The position numbers were made by a program, and so were the translations under genes. From Sphagnum compactum (Eukaryota; Bryophyta; Sphagnopsida; Sphagnales): DNA of 64,000 nt. Positions 34,331 to 46,400 of the stretch are shown piece by piece. The DNA lies in NCBI GenBank assembly GCA_965153455.1, contig OZ234498.1, positions 4,154,001-4,218,000 of the forward strand, written 5' to 3'. The notes under the pieces were generated by a model, which ran no database searches, was not told the DNA's origin, and worked only from the letters and a program-made list of their open reading frames with translations. Numbering within the stretch: position 1 is the first letter of the stretch; each line of letters begins with the position of its first letter.

Positions 34331-37300
34331 TCATACACTTGTTATTGATGTTCAACATTGCCTCCAAGTATTGAGCCCTACCATTATTTTTTCATATTGG
34401 AAGCAAGATGGGTTTTTTGGTACATTTTGATGAATCACCCAATGTAGTTTTATGATCAATCAAGGCCCTAAAAGTACACTAGTTAGGTTAACAAAGAGAG
34501 ATAGGAGATGGTGCTAAATAGGGGACTAAACAAAAAGATGTTTAAATTATCAAGCAAAATCTCACTTATTTGGGCATTGTTCTCATAAGGGTTGTTTGAA
34601 GTGCATTTGACCAGTCTAGTTGTGGTCCAAAAAAAGAGAAATGATCTCAATATTGTATGATGGTGAGCAATGCATAGGCATTTGTTGGGGTGGTTGAGAA
34701 TTTACATGCCATTGTGATTGCATTTCATGGCATTTAGAAAACCAAGTCAAGCTCACTATCATGGACCTTTCATGAGAAAGTTGGATGGGGTTCATTGTTT
34801 GCTGGTACCTTATGTTGTACAAACATGATTCTATTGAAGTTGTTGGTGGCTGACGTATAACGCTGATGTGTTATACATCTTAGCTATGTGATAGCTTGGC
34901 ATTCCTTTATTGTTCCTTTCCAAGTCACTGCAAGGCATGCCAAGTTGACATTGTGGTTAATTGTAATTGAAACATTGAAGGGTGCAAATTTTTTTAAGGT
35001 GTACCAAAATCTTGTCATAGCATCACCTTTTTTTGTCTTTTTTACCTAGTCTTTTTTTACCATGTAAAGACACATTTATGGATGGTTGTGATGGGATCTT
35101 AGAATTATAATAATCTAAAATATAGTCCTTCTGAAATTTTTGACAACTTTTGATTCATTATTTTCTATGGGGATCAAAATATAGGGTAAAAAAGGATTGT
35201 AGTAAGGACTAGGCCCTTTTCGTCTTGTGTGGTACATCTTAAAGGATTTTCACCTTGAAAATTTAGGGTTTTGTAATTGACTTTTTTAGATGATTCATGT
35301 GAAGCTTGTTGTCAAAATTTGTTGTGAGGTAAAATCATGTGCCCATGTAACTTCATATTGGGTGAATGGCTATGCCTATGGGAATGGAACATGTAATCAT
35401 GAAATGTCTAGGGAACTTGTTTGATCAAAACTTCAATATGTGCCTCATTAACTGGATCTAAAAATTTGCAACATGCAGAATTGGGTAGAGGATTTGTACT
35501 TTAAATAATTTGATCTCAACTATCTAGGTGTTTCAGATGCAATGGTACAAATTTCGTTTATCAATACTTTGATACTATGCTTGCAAATTGTATGCCTTTA
35601 ACCTTAAGATAGTTTAAATTCATAGAAGATCTGCTACAACCCAATCATCCTATTGTGGCAGGCAAGATCAAGTACTATAATGATACTTCATGTTCTGTTG
35701 GTTCCAATTCTTGATTTGTTAAAGGGTGATGAGATGAGTTTCTACCAAAATTTGATGTTTCAAAGTATGTGAATTTATGTAACTCCACACACTATGATTA
35801 TGTGTAACTAGTTTTATGTCAGTCATTATAATTTTATGGTCACTTATGTGTGTCATTAATTTGAATTTGATCAATAATGGTCCACTTTCATGGTGGATTG
35901 TAGTCTTCTCATTGTGAATTGCACTATCAAGTTGGCAATACTAAGGAATCAATTTAGGGATGATCTACTCCTCACATCTAATTATTTTCTTTTGTCCAAT
36001 AACATATGAAGGTTTATGTTGTTAAGAAGGTTGACCATGCATCTTTTGTTGCTCACCATTTGATTTTATTTTACTTTAATTTTAAAACCAATTTTGAGAC
36101 ACATTTTTTCTGATTAGTACATTTTATGGAATATAAATGTTACCTTCCTTTCATGGAATTCATAACATATCAATGCAAAAATTTGTTGTTATTGCAGTTC
36201 AAATTGTATTACAACAAAGGAATGAACTAAGAATATTGGTGATAGGCTATGGTGGGAGGAGCTATGGCCTCCTTCTGTGCACTTGATCTCATTGTACACA
36301 TTTTTGTCTCTTCATAATTTTATGTAACGTAGTGATTGGATGTTGGGATGAATGAGTTTGATTTTATGCAATTTGCTACTAATTTGTTGAATTTTAGGAT
36401 GAGCTTGCATAATAATTGTGTTAAACTTCCAACATTTGGAATTAAAATACTAAAAGATGACTGAGCAACATCAAGTACAAACTAATCAATCTCATCGAAT
36501 GAGTCTTAGATGCAGCGATACACAATAGTTCAAGGTTGCAAAGATGCTTGGAAATCTATGCTTACATCATCTGTCCATTCTTGCACTAAAACTTGATTAT
36601 GCTACTGTCAAGTTCGACATGTTAAAAATGTCTCACTGGTTGATGACAACTTTGAAAGAGAAAGTATCCAATCATACCTCACTCTAGCCTTTTTCCAAAG
36701 ATTAAAGCATATCCATTTTCTGTAGAAGCTTGAGAGAGTTTTTCAAGAACTATATAAGCAAGCTCTTATTTTGTAGTGTTATTTTGAAGAACAAACCATT
36801 ATAGGTGATACAGAAAGAGAGGATGAAATTCAAGTAAGAGTTGAAAATAACAAAATTGGATGTCATAAGAGTTCGAGAAACATCACAAAAGCAAGAACCA
36901 AAGCTTTCAAGCATGATTCAGGATAGAAACAAACTACAAAAGTTGAAAATTAAGCTGGCACTTGAAAATGTGTCATTGAAGGAATTGTTGACACACTCAA
37001 GAACAAGGTTGAAAACCTTGAAGCTAATCATGGGAATGTAGATATGGAAAAGGTTTCACTCATAGAATCTTTAGTAGATTACAAGGGCAAAACAGGGAAG
37101 CTTGAAATTGAGTGTGAAAACTTGTGATGAAATCATTAAAAAGCACTTGAAAAATAATGGGATGTTCTTAAGGCCGAATTGAAAGCCTTTGAGAGCAAAA
37201 TGGAAGAACCAGAAGCTGAAAGAAGTACTTTGGTGTAGAAAGGATAGCTTTTTTTTCGGGTTTAATTTTAGGAAGATGTTTGGTTCTAGGTTGGGGTTGT

Positions 37301-37680
37301 AGTGACTATCTGAAACCTAATCTTGACATGTTTTTCATTAAAACATCTTCTATGAGGTCAAGTTTTATCAGTATTTGAAGCTACTAAAATGTCCGGCTAT
37401 GAGAACATGTAATGTAGGAACTGTTGGATAATTTTGTTTAGGCAGCGGCATCAAGTGTTGAAGTCGAAAAAAAGAAATGTGACTAATGGATATACGAGGT
37501 CCCTAGTTAATATGACATGGAATAACATGCCACATCATTATCATCTTATATATTTTCGAATCATGGAGTCACGGGTTACATTTTTGTCACAACATGCCAT
37601 GAAAAATTTACATGCCGTGATAAGCACGATGTAAATGTTTACATATTCACCATGATGTATATGTTTATAAATTACATTTA
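34331..37680. other. AT-rich intergenic DNA with a coiled-coil-like fragment
   Basis: No intact gene. Around 36820-37230 broken plus-strand frames spell Lys/Glu-rich helical sequence (LENVSLKE, KVENLEANHGN, LKAELKAFESKMEE) interrupted by stops. It could be a pseudogene fragment of a coiled-coil gene or part of a transposon. The rest is AT-rich. Confidence 0.4.
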
Positions 37681-37740
37681 TACAAGATACATTTAAGCAT
37701 TCATTCATCAAGGATTGAACCCAAGACCTCATGGATACAC
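37679..37740 (-). repeat. Possible tRNA-derived (SINE-like) pol III box pair
   Basis: On the minus strand TGGTGGTGAAG resembles a degenerate A box, and about 30 bp later GGTTCAATCCT resembles a B box. The pattern is typical of tRNA-derived SINE heads. It does not fold into an obvious tRNA, so this is only a candidate. Confidence 0.25.
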
Positions 37741-37899
37741 ACTAAGGTCTTCACCACCAAATCATTTCAACATTTTATGAATAAAACTGAAAATTTTAAA
37801 TTTTATCATGTTTGGCATGAAATTGTTTAGGAAAATCAAACTTTACCATAAATTTTCTTTTACAAAATGTATTCAAATGTTACAAATGAAAAGATGATT

Positions 37900-40130
37900 T
37901 TGAAGTTTATTCAATAATGTATTCAAATAATTTATTATAATTTCAAAAATTAAATTTACAATGGAAAAAAATTTAAATAGCATTTCATGAATAAATCAAA
38001 TAACATCTTTTTATTTAAATGGACTTAAAATATTTGTAAATTCAATGTGAATTCAAAAGTGTATTAATTTTTAATTTTTATAATCATATAAAATATGTTC
38101 ATTTTTTGAAAAATTGCATGTTCTTAATTTTTGCAATATAATTAGGTATAAGTTTATTTATTTATTTTTACAATGTTGTTAAAATAGTAATCATCCATAA
38201 GAAGATTACCATGTTTGGGTGTAGACAAATTGTGTAGTTGGAAAGTTGGTTAAATCTTTCAATATTATGGTTGTTTACGATATTTTACTGTAAAAATTTA
38301 ACAATATATACTTTAAATTTGGCCCGAAAAACTTTTCCTTTAAAAAAATCTTTTTTTGATGTTTATGCACCTTTAAATTGGCAAAAATTGATCATAAGAA
38401 AAAACATTAATTAAATAGTAAATATAGCCATTTAATTATCAAAACCATATTTGTTTGGCAAGATTAATCATACATTAATACAAATGATTAATTACACAAT
38501 TTTGGAAAAAAATCAGAACATATTTGTTTTTAGTGATGTAAGAATACATTTTACATTTGTTTCTTTTGTACAAGGAAACACAATTTAATTTGGTGAAATT
38601 TTGGGTTTAAATATTTGGATTACCCCCCGCCCCCCCCCTCCCCTTCAAACCAACATGTTTTTTTGGTTTTGAATTTTCTTAACATGACAATTGGAAAAAA
38701 ATAGTGTAAATTCAAGTAAAAATGTAAACAACAAAAAAACATGTAAAAATTTTGGGATCAAAAATTTGAAAAAAAAGTTTACTCCTAATAAGTAAAAATT
38801 TAAAACCAATTTTATTAATTATAACCTTAAACACATAAATAATTTCAACATTAAATTTATTTAGAATTATCTAAGTTCAATCTTTGAAATCAACATAAAC
38901 CTTATCTAATGTTTTTGAAATTTTAAATATTAATGATGTAACCAAAGGTTTTTTTGGTGGTGAATTTTCACAATTTTGCAAACATAAAAAGGGCCATAAC
39001 ATTTTAAAAACATTTATTTAATTTTTAAAAATATTTATTTCTAATCAAATATTTTTAAAATGATATAATTATACAATGGGTTTTAGGATTTGTAATTATA
39101 TTATAAAATAATTTATTTAATAATTTATTTAAAAATACAATGTATAAAAATTAAATCAAAAAATTAAAAAAAAACTTGAAATGGCATATCATGAATAAAT
39201 TTACAAATTATTTTTGTTTAAATTGACCTAAAATCTTTGTAAATTCAATGTCAATTCAAAAATGCATTCATTGAGTCATTTAATTTTATTTTCAATACAT
39301 AAAATATGTTCATTTTTTCTAGAATTGCAAGATTTTATTTTCCCCAATGTGATTAGGTATTATTTATTTAATTATTTTTGCAATGTTGCCAAAATGGTAT
39401 TCATCCATTAAATTTTTTTGCCATATTGGTTATAAACGAGTTATGTAGTTAGAACCTTGTTTAAATCTTTCAATATTATGGTTATTTAATTATTTTATTG
39501 TAAAATTTTGAAAATATGTATTTTTAATTTGACAAAACAAATTATTTCAAAAAAATTATTTCTTAGCATTGTTGCCCTTTTAAATTGGCAAAAATTGGTC
39601 AAAAGAAAAAACATTAATTAAATAGTCAATATAACCATTTAATTATCAAGACCATATTTGTTTAATAAAATGAATCATATAGTAATACAAATAATTAATT
39701 GCCTAACTTTGAAAAAAAATCTCAACATATTATTATTATTATTTAAAGTGATGTAAGAATATATATTTTACATCTGTTTGTTTTTTAAAATTAAAAGAAA
39801 AAAGGTTACTTCTAATGAATAAATGTTTGAAAAGAACTCTAATAATTCCAACATTAAGCACATATAAAAATTTTAATATCAATTTTATTTGAAAACTTTT
39901 GGTTTAATCTTTGAAATTATTATAAACCTTTTTTTATTAAAAATTTAAAATAAATATTATTGATGTAACGGAACTTTTTGTGATGAATTTCCACCATTTT
40001 GCAAATATAAGAAAGACCATCAACATCAACAAAAGATTTTAATTGTTTTTTACATTTATACTTTTAAAATGATGTAATACTACAATGGGTTCTAAGACTT
40101 GTAGCCAAAATATAAAAATATTGTAACAAA
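37900..40130. repeat. Two diverged tandem copies of a 1.0-1.2 kb AT-rich unit
   Basis: Copy 1 spans about 37900-39110 and copy 2 about 39111-40130. Matching landmarks occur in the same order: AAATATGTTCATTTTTT, GCAATGTTG/TTGCCAAAATGG, AATCTTTCAATATTATGG, GGCAAAAATTG, AAAAAACATTAATTAAATAG, CCATTTAATTATCAA, GATGTAAGAATA and ACAATGGGTT. The offset falls from about 1200 to 1030 bp along the repeat, showing indels. There is no coding sequence. Confidence 0.8.
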
Positions 40131-40760
40131 CTTATACCTCCATATATAGCTTATAGCCAAAACATGGTTAAATTTTCTTATGGATGATTTTGAGGAAGAT
40201 TACAAAATTATAAAAATGAAAAGATTAAGAAAGTCAATCATGTCATTATTATTATCACCATTTATAATACATTCATTTTTTTAAAATGTAAATTTGTAAT
40301 TCATCTCTTAATATTTAAACATCAACTTGTAACAAAATGTTTTTTTATAAAAATTGATAAACCATGTTTAAAATAAAAATAGTAAGTATGAAATGATGAT
40401 AATTTTTCATAATAATAATTTTAATTTAAAAATAAAAAAATTCATCCATTTTTTAAACATGGATTTTGTTTTCATACACCAAGAAAAAAAGGGGAAAAAA
40501 ATTAGGGATTATTTTTGCAATTTGTTTTGTGTGGCATCATGAACATTCATAATAATAATAAGTCATTATGCCTAAAAAAAAACTAATGGAAAAATATATA
40601 TTTTAATTTACATAGTACAATAATTCAATATAGAAAAAATATATAATTTAGAAGTATGCATGCATCTTAGACTTTGCATGCATGAACATTTTGACTTAAT
40701 CATTAACCCATTTAACTATATAATGAAATTTCCCAAATTTTGGTACATCCATTTTAAAAA
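40131..40760. other. AT-rich intergenic DNA
   Basis: Between two tandem-repeat regions; nothing coding or structured seen beyond AT-rich runs. Confidence 0.5.
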
Positions 40761-40765
40761 ATTGT

Positions 40766-41340
40766 GATGAGTGCAAAATGCAACTCATGAATAATGAAAT
40801 AACAACATTCAAAGTGAATGATTCAACTTATGTGCAAATGTTAATAATTCAAAAAATGTGAAAAAATTCATTAACCTATCTAAATATAAATATGAAGTAT
40901 TAAGTTATTATATGTGCTTCCATATATATTAATATGTGTAATATGCAACATTTGAATAATGGTTTCAATAAGTAAAAAATGGATGATTCGATTAATGTAA
41001 AAATGTTGATAGTTCAAAAAAAGTGAAAAAAATAACTAAATCATTCAAGTATAATTGCAAAATATTGAGTTGCATGTATTTAATATATTATAATAAATGC
41101 AAAATGAAACTTGTGAATAATGGTTTGAAGTGAATGGTTCAACTCTAATATTTGAAGAGATGTGAAAAAGATCACAAATTCATTTCAATATAAATGTGGG
41201 GTCTAAGATTTTTACATGTGTTTTAATAGATTATAGTAAGTGTAAAATGTAACTCTTAAGTAATTTTCAACATGTTAAAAGTTAATAGTTCAACTCATGT
41301 ACCATGTTGATAGAACTAAAAAAAGTCAAAATTTAGAAAT
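40766..41340. repeat. Short tandem array, about 160-bp unit, four copies
   Basis: Landmarks of the type GTGCAAAATGCAACTC...GAATAATGG, then TTGATAGTTCAAAAAA and GTGAAAAA, recur starting near 40771, 40935, 41097 and 41241 (spacing about 164, 162 and 144 bp). Units are well diverged. Confidence 0.65.
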
Positions 41341-42440
41341 AGAAACAATTATTATGTGTGGAAAATTATTTTCAAAATGGGTTGCAAAATTTGTAGAAAA
41401 ATCCAATTTCCATGTAGTTCCCAAATCCATTTTGTTTCAAAATCCCAAATCTCTAGGGTTCCAAAACTTTAATGAAACAATATGAATGATGGAAGCAACA
41501 AGTAGACTTTCAATAACTTTTACACCAATTTGCATTCCTTTAATTTTCAACTAAATTTGAATTCAATTTGAAATTGCTTGTAATTTAATTCAAATTGCAT
41601 GTAATGTCAATCAATATTTTCATTTAAAGGGAACTTGTAATTCACAAAATCATCATTTCATCCTTAATAATGGTGTGTAGTAGCACGCAACCCAATTTCA
41701 TTTGAACATTATCCATTTACATAGTGTGTCCTACAATTGTATTGATTTGTATGAATGGGGGAAAAAAATCACATAAGAAAGAAAATATTTGTAATGTTCA
41801 TGTTTGTTTACAAAATATGCCCAACATTCATGAACTACAAGTCTATTCCTTGAAACTATTCATTAGAACTATAGTTCCCAAACATTATAATCCGCATATA
41901 TCATTCATCAAAACATCTTGAATCTATCTAAAGATCTTCCATGGTGGATTTTTTTAATAAACATTATGTTTGAATATGCAATGTGTTTATCATTTTACAT
42001 TCAATATTGTATATCAAGAATATTCATGTGTTAATATATTATGAACATCAATGTGTTAATATGTAATTTATTATATAAATTAATTATTAATTGATAATTT
42101 GTTTAATTTGCTAGAAATTAAAGCATTTTATTAACAACATTAAACTAAATTCAAGTACTTTATATAGATCATCTATCCGATTGAAATAGTGATAATTCTT
42201 AATTTGATTTATTATTAAATCTTAGTTCAATATAACTTTTGTGTTCAAATATACATATCCATCTCTTTGTAAATAATAAAAGCGAATTAAAAAAAAGAAT
42301 GAACAAATTAAATCAAATAAAAAAATCCTGCAAGTTAAAAAAAAAGAAATATATATTTTCCTATATGTAAACAACAAAGTGGAAGTGTAATAACTCCAAA
42401 AACAACCCAAAAACATTTTAAATCATTAAAATTATTAAAT
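41341..42440. other. AT-rich intergenic DNA
   Basis: No gene seen. Composition changes sharply near 42460, where the upstream region of the helicase-like gene begins. Confidence 0.5.
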
Positions 42441-42459
42441 TATTAAAATTATTGGCAAG

Positions 42460-43450
42460 TCACCCTAAGTGACGTCCGAGAGAAATTGGAATACCCACTT
42501 ATTACGACTGATTTGGTGAAGATTCCGGAGACGGAACGCGCCCCCATGAAGCGCTGATTCCGCCAATTGTCGTACACTGTACTCATAATCCTCTTCTCTA
42601 CGTTTTCGGAATGCGTAATAGTTAGAACGTAGAACGTCGTTCCCCCCCGCCCCCAACAAGGACCCCACCACTGACCGTTACGCGAATATACATTTCAACG
42701 GCAATCCCAACATTGATGGTCTCATTTGAATCAGTCTCAGATCTAACGGTCGAAATCTCTTTCCCAAACCTTGTAGATTCTGGTAGGAATATCTTCCCTG
42801 TGACGTGAATCGTCTCTGCTGGTAGATCTACGCCTTCTCTAGATTTGCTAAATCTACGTTTCTGTAGATAGGACGCTGGTTCTTTGGCAGATAGAGCGCG
42901 GCGGAGCGGAGGAGAGGGGAGGAGAGGAGAGAGATCGCGCGAGAGAAGGGAGAGAGCGCGCGCGAGAGAAGAGGAGAGAAGCAAATGGTGTCGTCGGGAG
43001 ACGCGATCCTCTCTTGTTTGTGCAGAATCGGTGCGGAGTGAGTGCAGGGATTTGGATTGCGGAAGTTGTGGAGCTAGAAGTTTGGAAAATAAAAAAATCT
43101 CAGGGGGGGGCGGAGGAGAGGAAAGAGGATGGGAGGGTGGTGTGTGTCAGAAGAAGAGGTTTGGAGAAGAGCATGAATGAAGAAGAAGAAGAAGAAGAAG
43201 AAGAAGAAGGAAAGAGGCTTGGAGCTGCTTCCAGGATGTCGATCGCTGTCCATGACGCTCTCTTGTGATTCGTCACTGGATAGCTCTGGCAATGTGTCAT
43301 GTGCTATGTGAAGAGAAGATGTCGGGCGATATGTATGTCAAGCATCGGTCTGGGGGCATTGTTTTGCAGGCTTATGTATGAGAGAGAGAATGCGTAGGAA
43401 ATAGCAAGCAAATAACTTGAAACGAAGCCATTCTTAGTTGGATTTCGGAA
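42460..43450 (+). promoter_or_regulatory. Promoter and leader of the helicase-like gene, GA-rich
   Basis: A roughly 1-kb block of balanced composition directly before the ATG. It contains a GA/CG-rich run (42900-42985), an AG-rich stretch (43100-43160) and an uninterrupted GAA repeat (43176-43210). GAGA-like tracts are frequent in plant core promoters and 5' UTRs; use as GAGA/BPC sites is inference. Open frames in this block come from these repeats. Confidence 0.5.
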
Positions 43451-46400
43451 ATGGGGACCATAGCGCGGACAAGAAGCTCAAGAAAAATCTCCGTTGTGTC
43501 CGTCTCTGAGGAGTCTCCAGAAATGACTCGTGCTGAGAAGAAGAGGCAGGGAAAGCAAGCGGCTGTAAGGGAGCCTCTTGTGGACGTTACAAATACGACG
43601 GTGTTGAGGACGACTCCGACCCGTGGCAGGCCGCCTAGACCAGCGGCAGGAGCGGTCGCCGCGAATCAAAGGACAAGCCGAAAGGGAAGCGGAGACGACG
43701 ACGGCGCAACGAAGAAGGATGCAGGAGCCGCCTTGTTAAGGAAAGGAAGAGATTTGCTGTCGAAGAAGCCGGGAAGCTTAGAAGGGGAAAAGGGTTCTGT
43801 GACGAGGAGCTCAAGGACAAGAGCTAGGAGCCGGAGTGATCTTTGCATCGCAACACCGAACCTCAAAGCTGCAAACTATGCAAACAACAAGACAGAAACA
43901 ATGAACCACAACATGGTCACTCCAACCACTGGAAGGAGACTTGTCCAAGAATCGGCAGGGAAGAGGAGAGCAAGCCCTGGTCAGAAAGATTGCTGCACAC
44001 TACAGAAAAAGACTCCACCGAGAAAGAGGAGGGATGATGGAACACAATCGAAAGACGAGCGGGGAAAGCTCGGTCATGCATCCATAGCCAGGTCCGTGAG
44101 TAGGGAGTTGGCGATGAAGCAGGCAGCAGTCAAAATAAAACCGGCAGCAGCAGCGAAGGATTTAGAGCAGCAGGCTAAGCTGAAGACAGTATGTAAGAAA
44201 CAGGAGGGAAAGCGAGAAGCTGAATCCATTCCCGAAAGGATTAGGGTTCCAAAGGACGAAGAGACTGAATGCCGTGAAAACCTGGTAAGTCCTTCTCCAA
44301 AGCAAAAGCAACAGCAACAGCTGAAAGATTCACAGCAGCCACCATGGACATCATGTGTGCGAAGAAATGGCTCCAGAGGTGCAAAGAAAGTGATCAACTA
44401 TGCAGAAGACACTGATGAATCCACTGCAAAGCTGACTAGCAGAAGCAAACCAAGCAGCACACCTTGTGCTACAGCAGTGAAAAAAAGAGATCAACAAGAG
44501 ACGAGAAAGAAAACGCACAAGCCTGTGGCTGGAGTCCTGAAAGCTTCAAATGGTTGTGGCAGTGCCGAAGGAGACAACAGTAGCAGCAAGAGTCAAAAGC
44601 TTGAATCATCGATTGCATATGAATCAATGATTCATTCCATGAATCTCTTGACAATGCAGCAGCTTGCTGTGAAGAAGATTGAGAAAGTTCACACCAGCAG
44701 TTGTGAGTCATCAAATGCATATGAAGATTGCTGTCTCACATCTGGGAATCCTGGTGGTGAGAACCTAACTACTACCCATCAGTGTGGGGAATTGTTGTGG
44801 GATTGTAGCAGTGACAAGTTGCTGCGGACACAGAAGGCCTCTAAGAAGCTGTCAAATGACAAAAAGACAGCAGCAAAGAAAGTACCCACAAGTTTGAGAA
44901 AACAGGACATTGTTGTGGTGTCAGAACTTGTGCTTGGTTGCAATGCAGCAGAGACTGCAAATCCAAGCTCTGATCATGACATTACCAGTGCAGAGCTCAA
45001 TGCAGGCGTGCAGCAGATTGTGCAGAATGAGACAACATCAACACAAAGAGGGCAAAAGCGAGGGAGGAAGGAGAGTGGAAATGTATCTTTGTGTCCTAGC
45101 AGCATAGAAAAGACACAGATTTGCAAAGAGGTTTTGGAGAGGGGCTCAGTGAATCCAGTGGGATCTTACCAAGGAACGCCTGTGACAAATCCATCTGAGC
45201 TGCTATCAGGTGCTTATAGAAGCCCTGAAGAGAAAGCATCCTCAGACACAGATATTGTATCTGTAAAGGTAGATGTTTTGGGGTATGATGGTGACGAGTC
45301 TCCTCTTGAGCCATTGAAATCTTTTCAGGATGCAGAGATTCCAGCAAAGGTCTTGGATTGCTGCAGAAAGCTTGGGAAGCCAACACCTCTGCAGGCTAAC
45401 GTCTTGCCTGTTTTGCTGAGGGGCAACGATGTCATCGGCATTGCTGAACAAGGTGCTGGTAAGCTTTCGGTGTCCTTCTTCACTCCTATTCTGGGTTTGA
45501 ATAAGCATTGCAGGTCTTGGATCTCATGGCTCTGCATGTGGTGCAGGACAAGCATTGGCATATGGAGTTCCTGCACTAGTGCATGTCCTGAAGAAGAGGA
45601 AGAGCTATGTGCGCAAGCGACCATCACCTCTGTGCCTTGTGCTTTCTTCATCTGCAGACCATGCACAGCAGGTGGAGCTCTGTCTCATGGCCTTTGTGAT
45701 CTTGTCAGTGCTTTCAAAAACATCATTTGTGGAATGTTGTGTTCCAAAGCTTAGAAATGTGAACTCCGTTGTTTATTTTGAAATGCAGATTGTAAACTCT
45801 ATGGAGGAGTGGTTCAGCTCTTTGCGGGTTAAAATTGCAAGTGCAAACGGAGACCCTCTGGACACATCCAAGAGGAATACTCCAAAGTCTGGAGTTGTGA
45901 GTTTTCTTTTTTATTTAGAAAAGCCACATGTTTTATCTCTTCAATGCTATGAAGGTGGTTGTGTTTCATAAGTTCAGCTGGAGACTGCTAAGCTCTTCAA
46001 ATCAACAACACTTTAGGATTGAGCAAGTGCTGGATTTTCCAGTGACAAAGTTACATATGTCATTGGGATCGTTTGTTCATTCCATACTAGAGAACTGACA
46101 GAAACTGTCTACTTTGGTTCTGGTGCATGTAGGCTATCATTGTGGCAACACCTGGTGGCTTACAACAGATGCTGGAGAATGGTAGCTGCTCTCTGGCTCT
46201 TGTATCATTTCTTGTAAGTGATGCTTGTCCACCCAAGACACATCTTATTGTAATACAATCATCATTTCTTTTTCTTGCTTTCTAACCCAATAGGAAAAAT
46301 CCTCTTGTAAACACATCAATGATCATCCATCTGGTATCAAGAAGACATTTGTTTCGTTCCAGATATAAAATTATGCATTGTTGTATGTGTGTGGATGTCA

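Noticed and set aside
42884-43268. Arg/Glu-rich frames upstream of the helicase-like gene
   Set aside because: They follow from GA-rich and GAA repeats in the promoter/leader, and the conserved start is at 43451.
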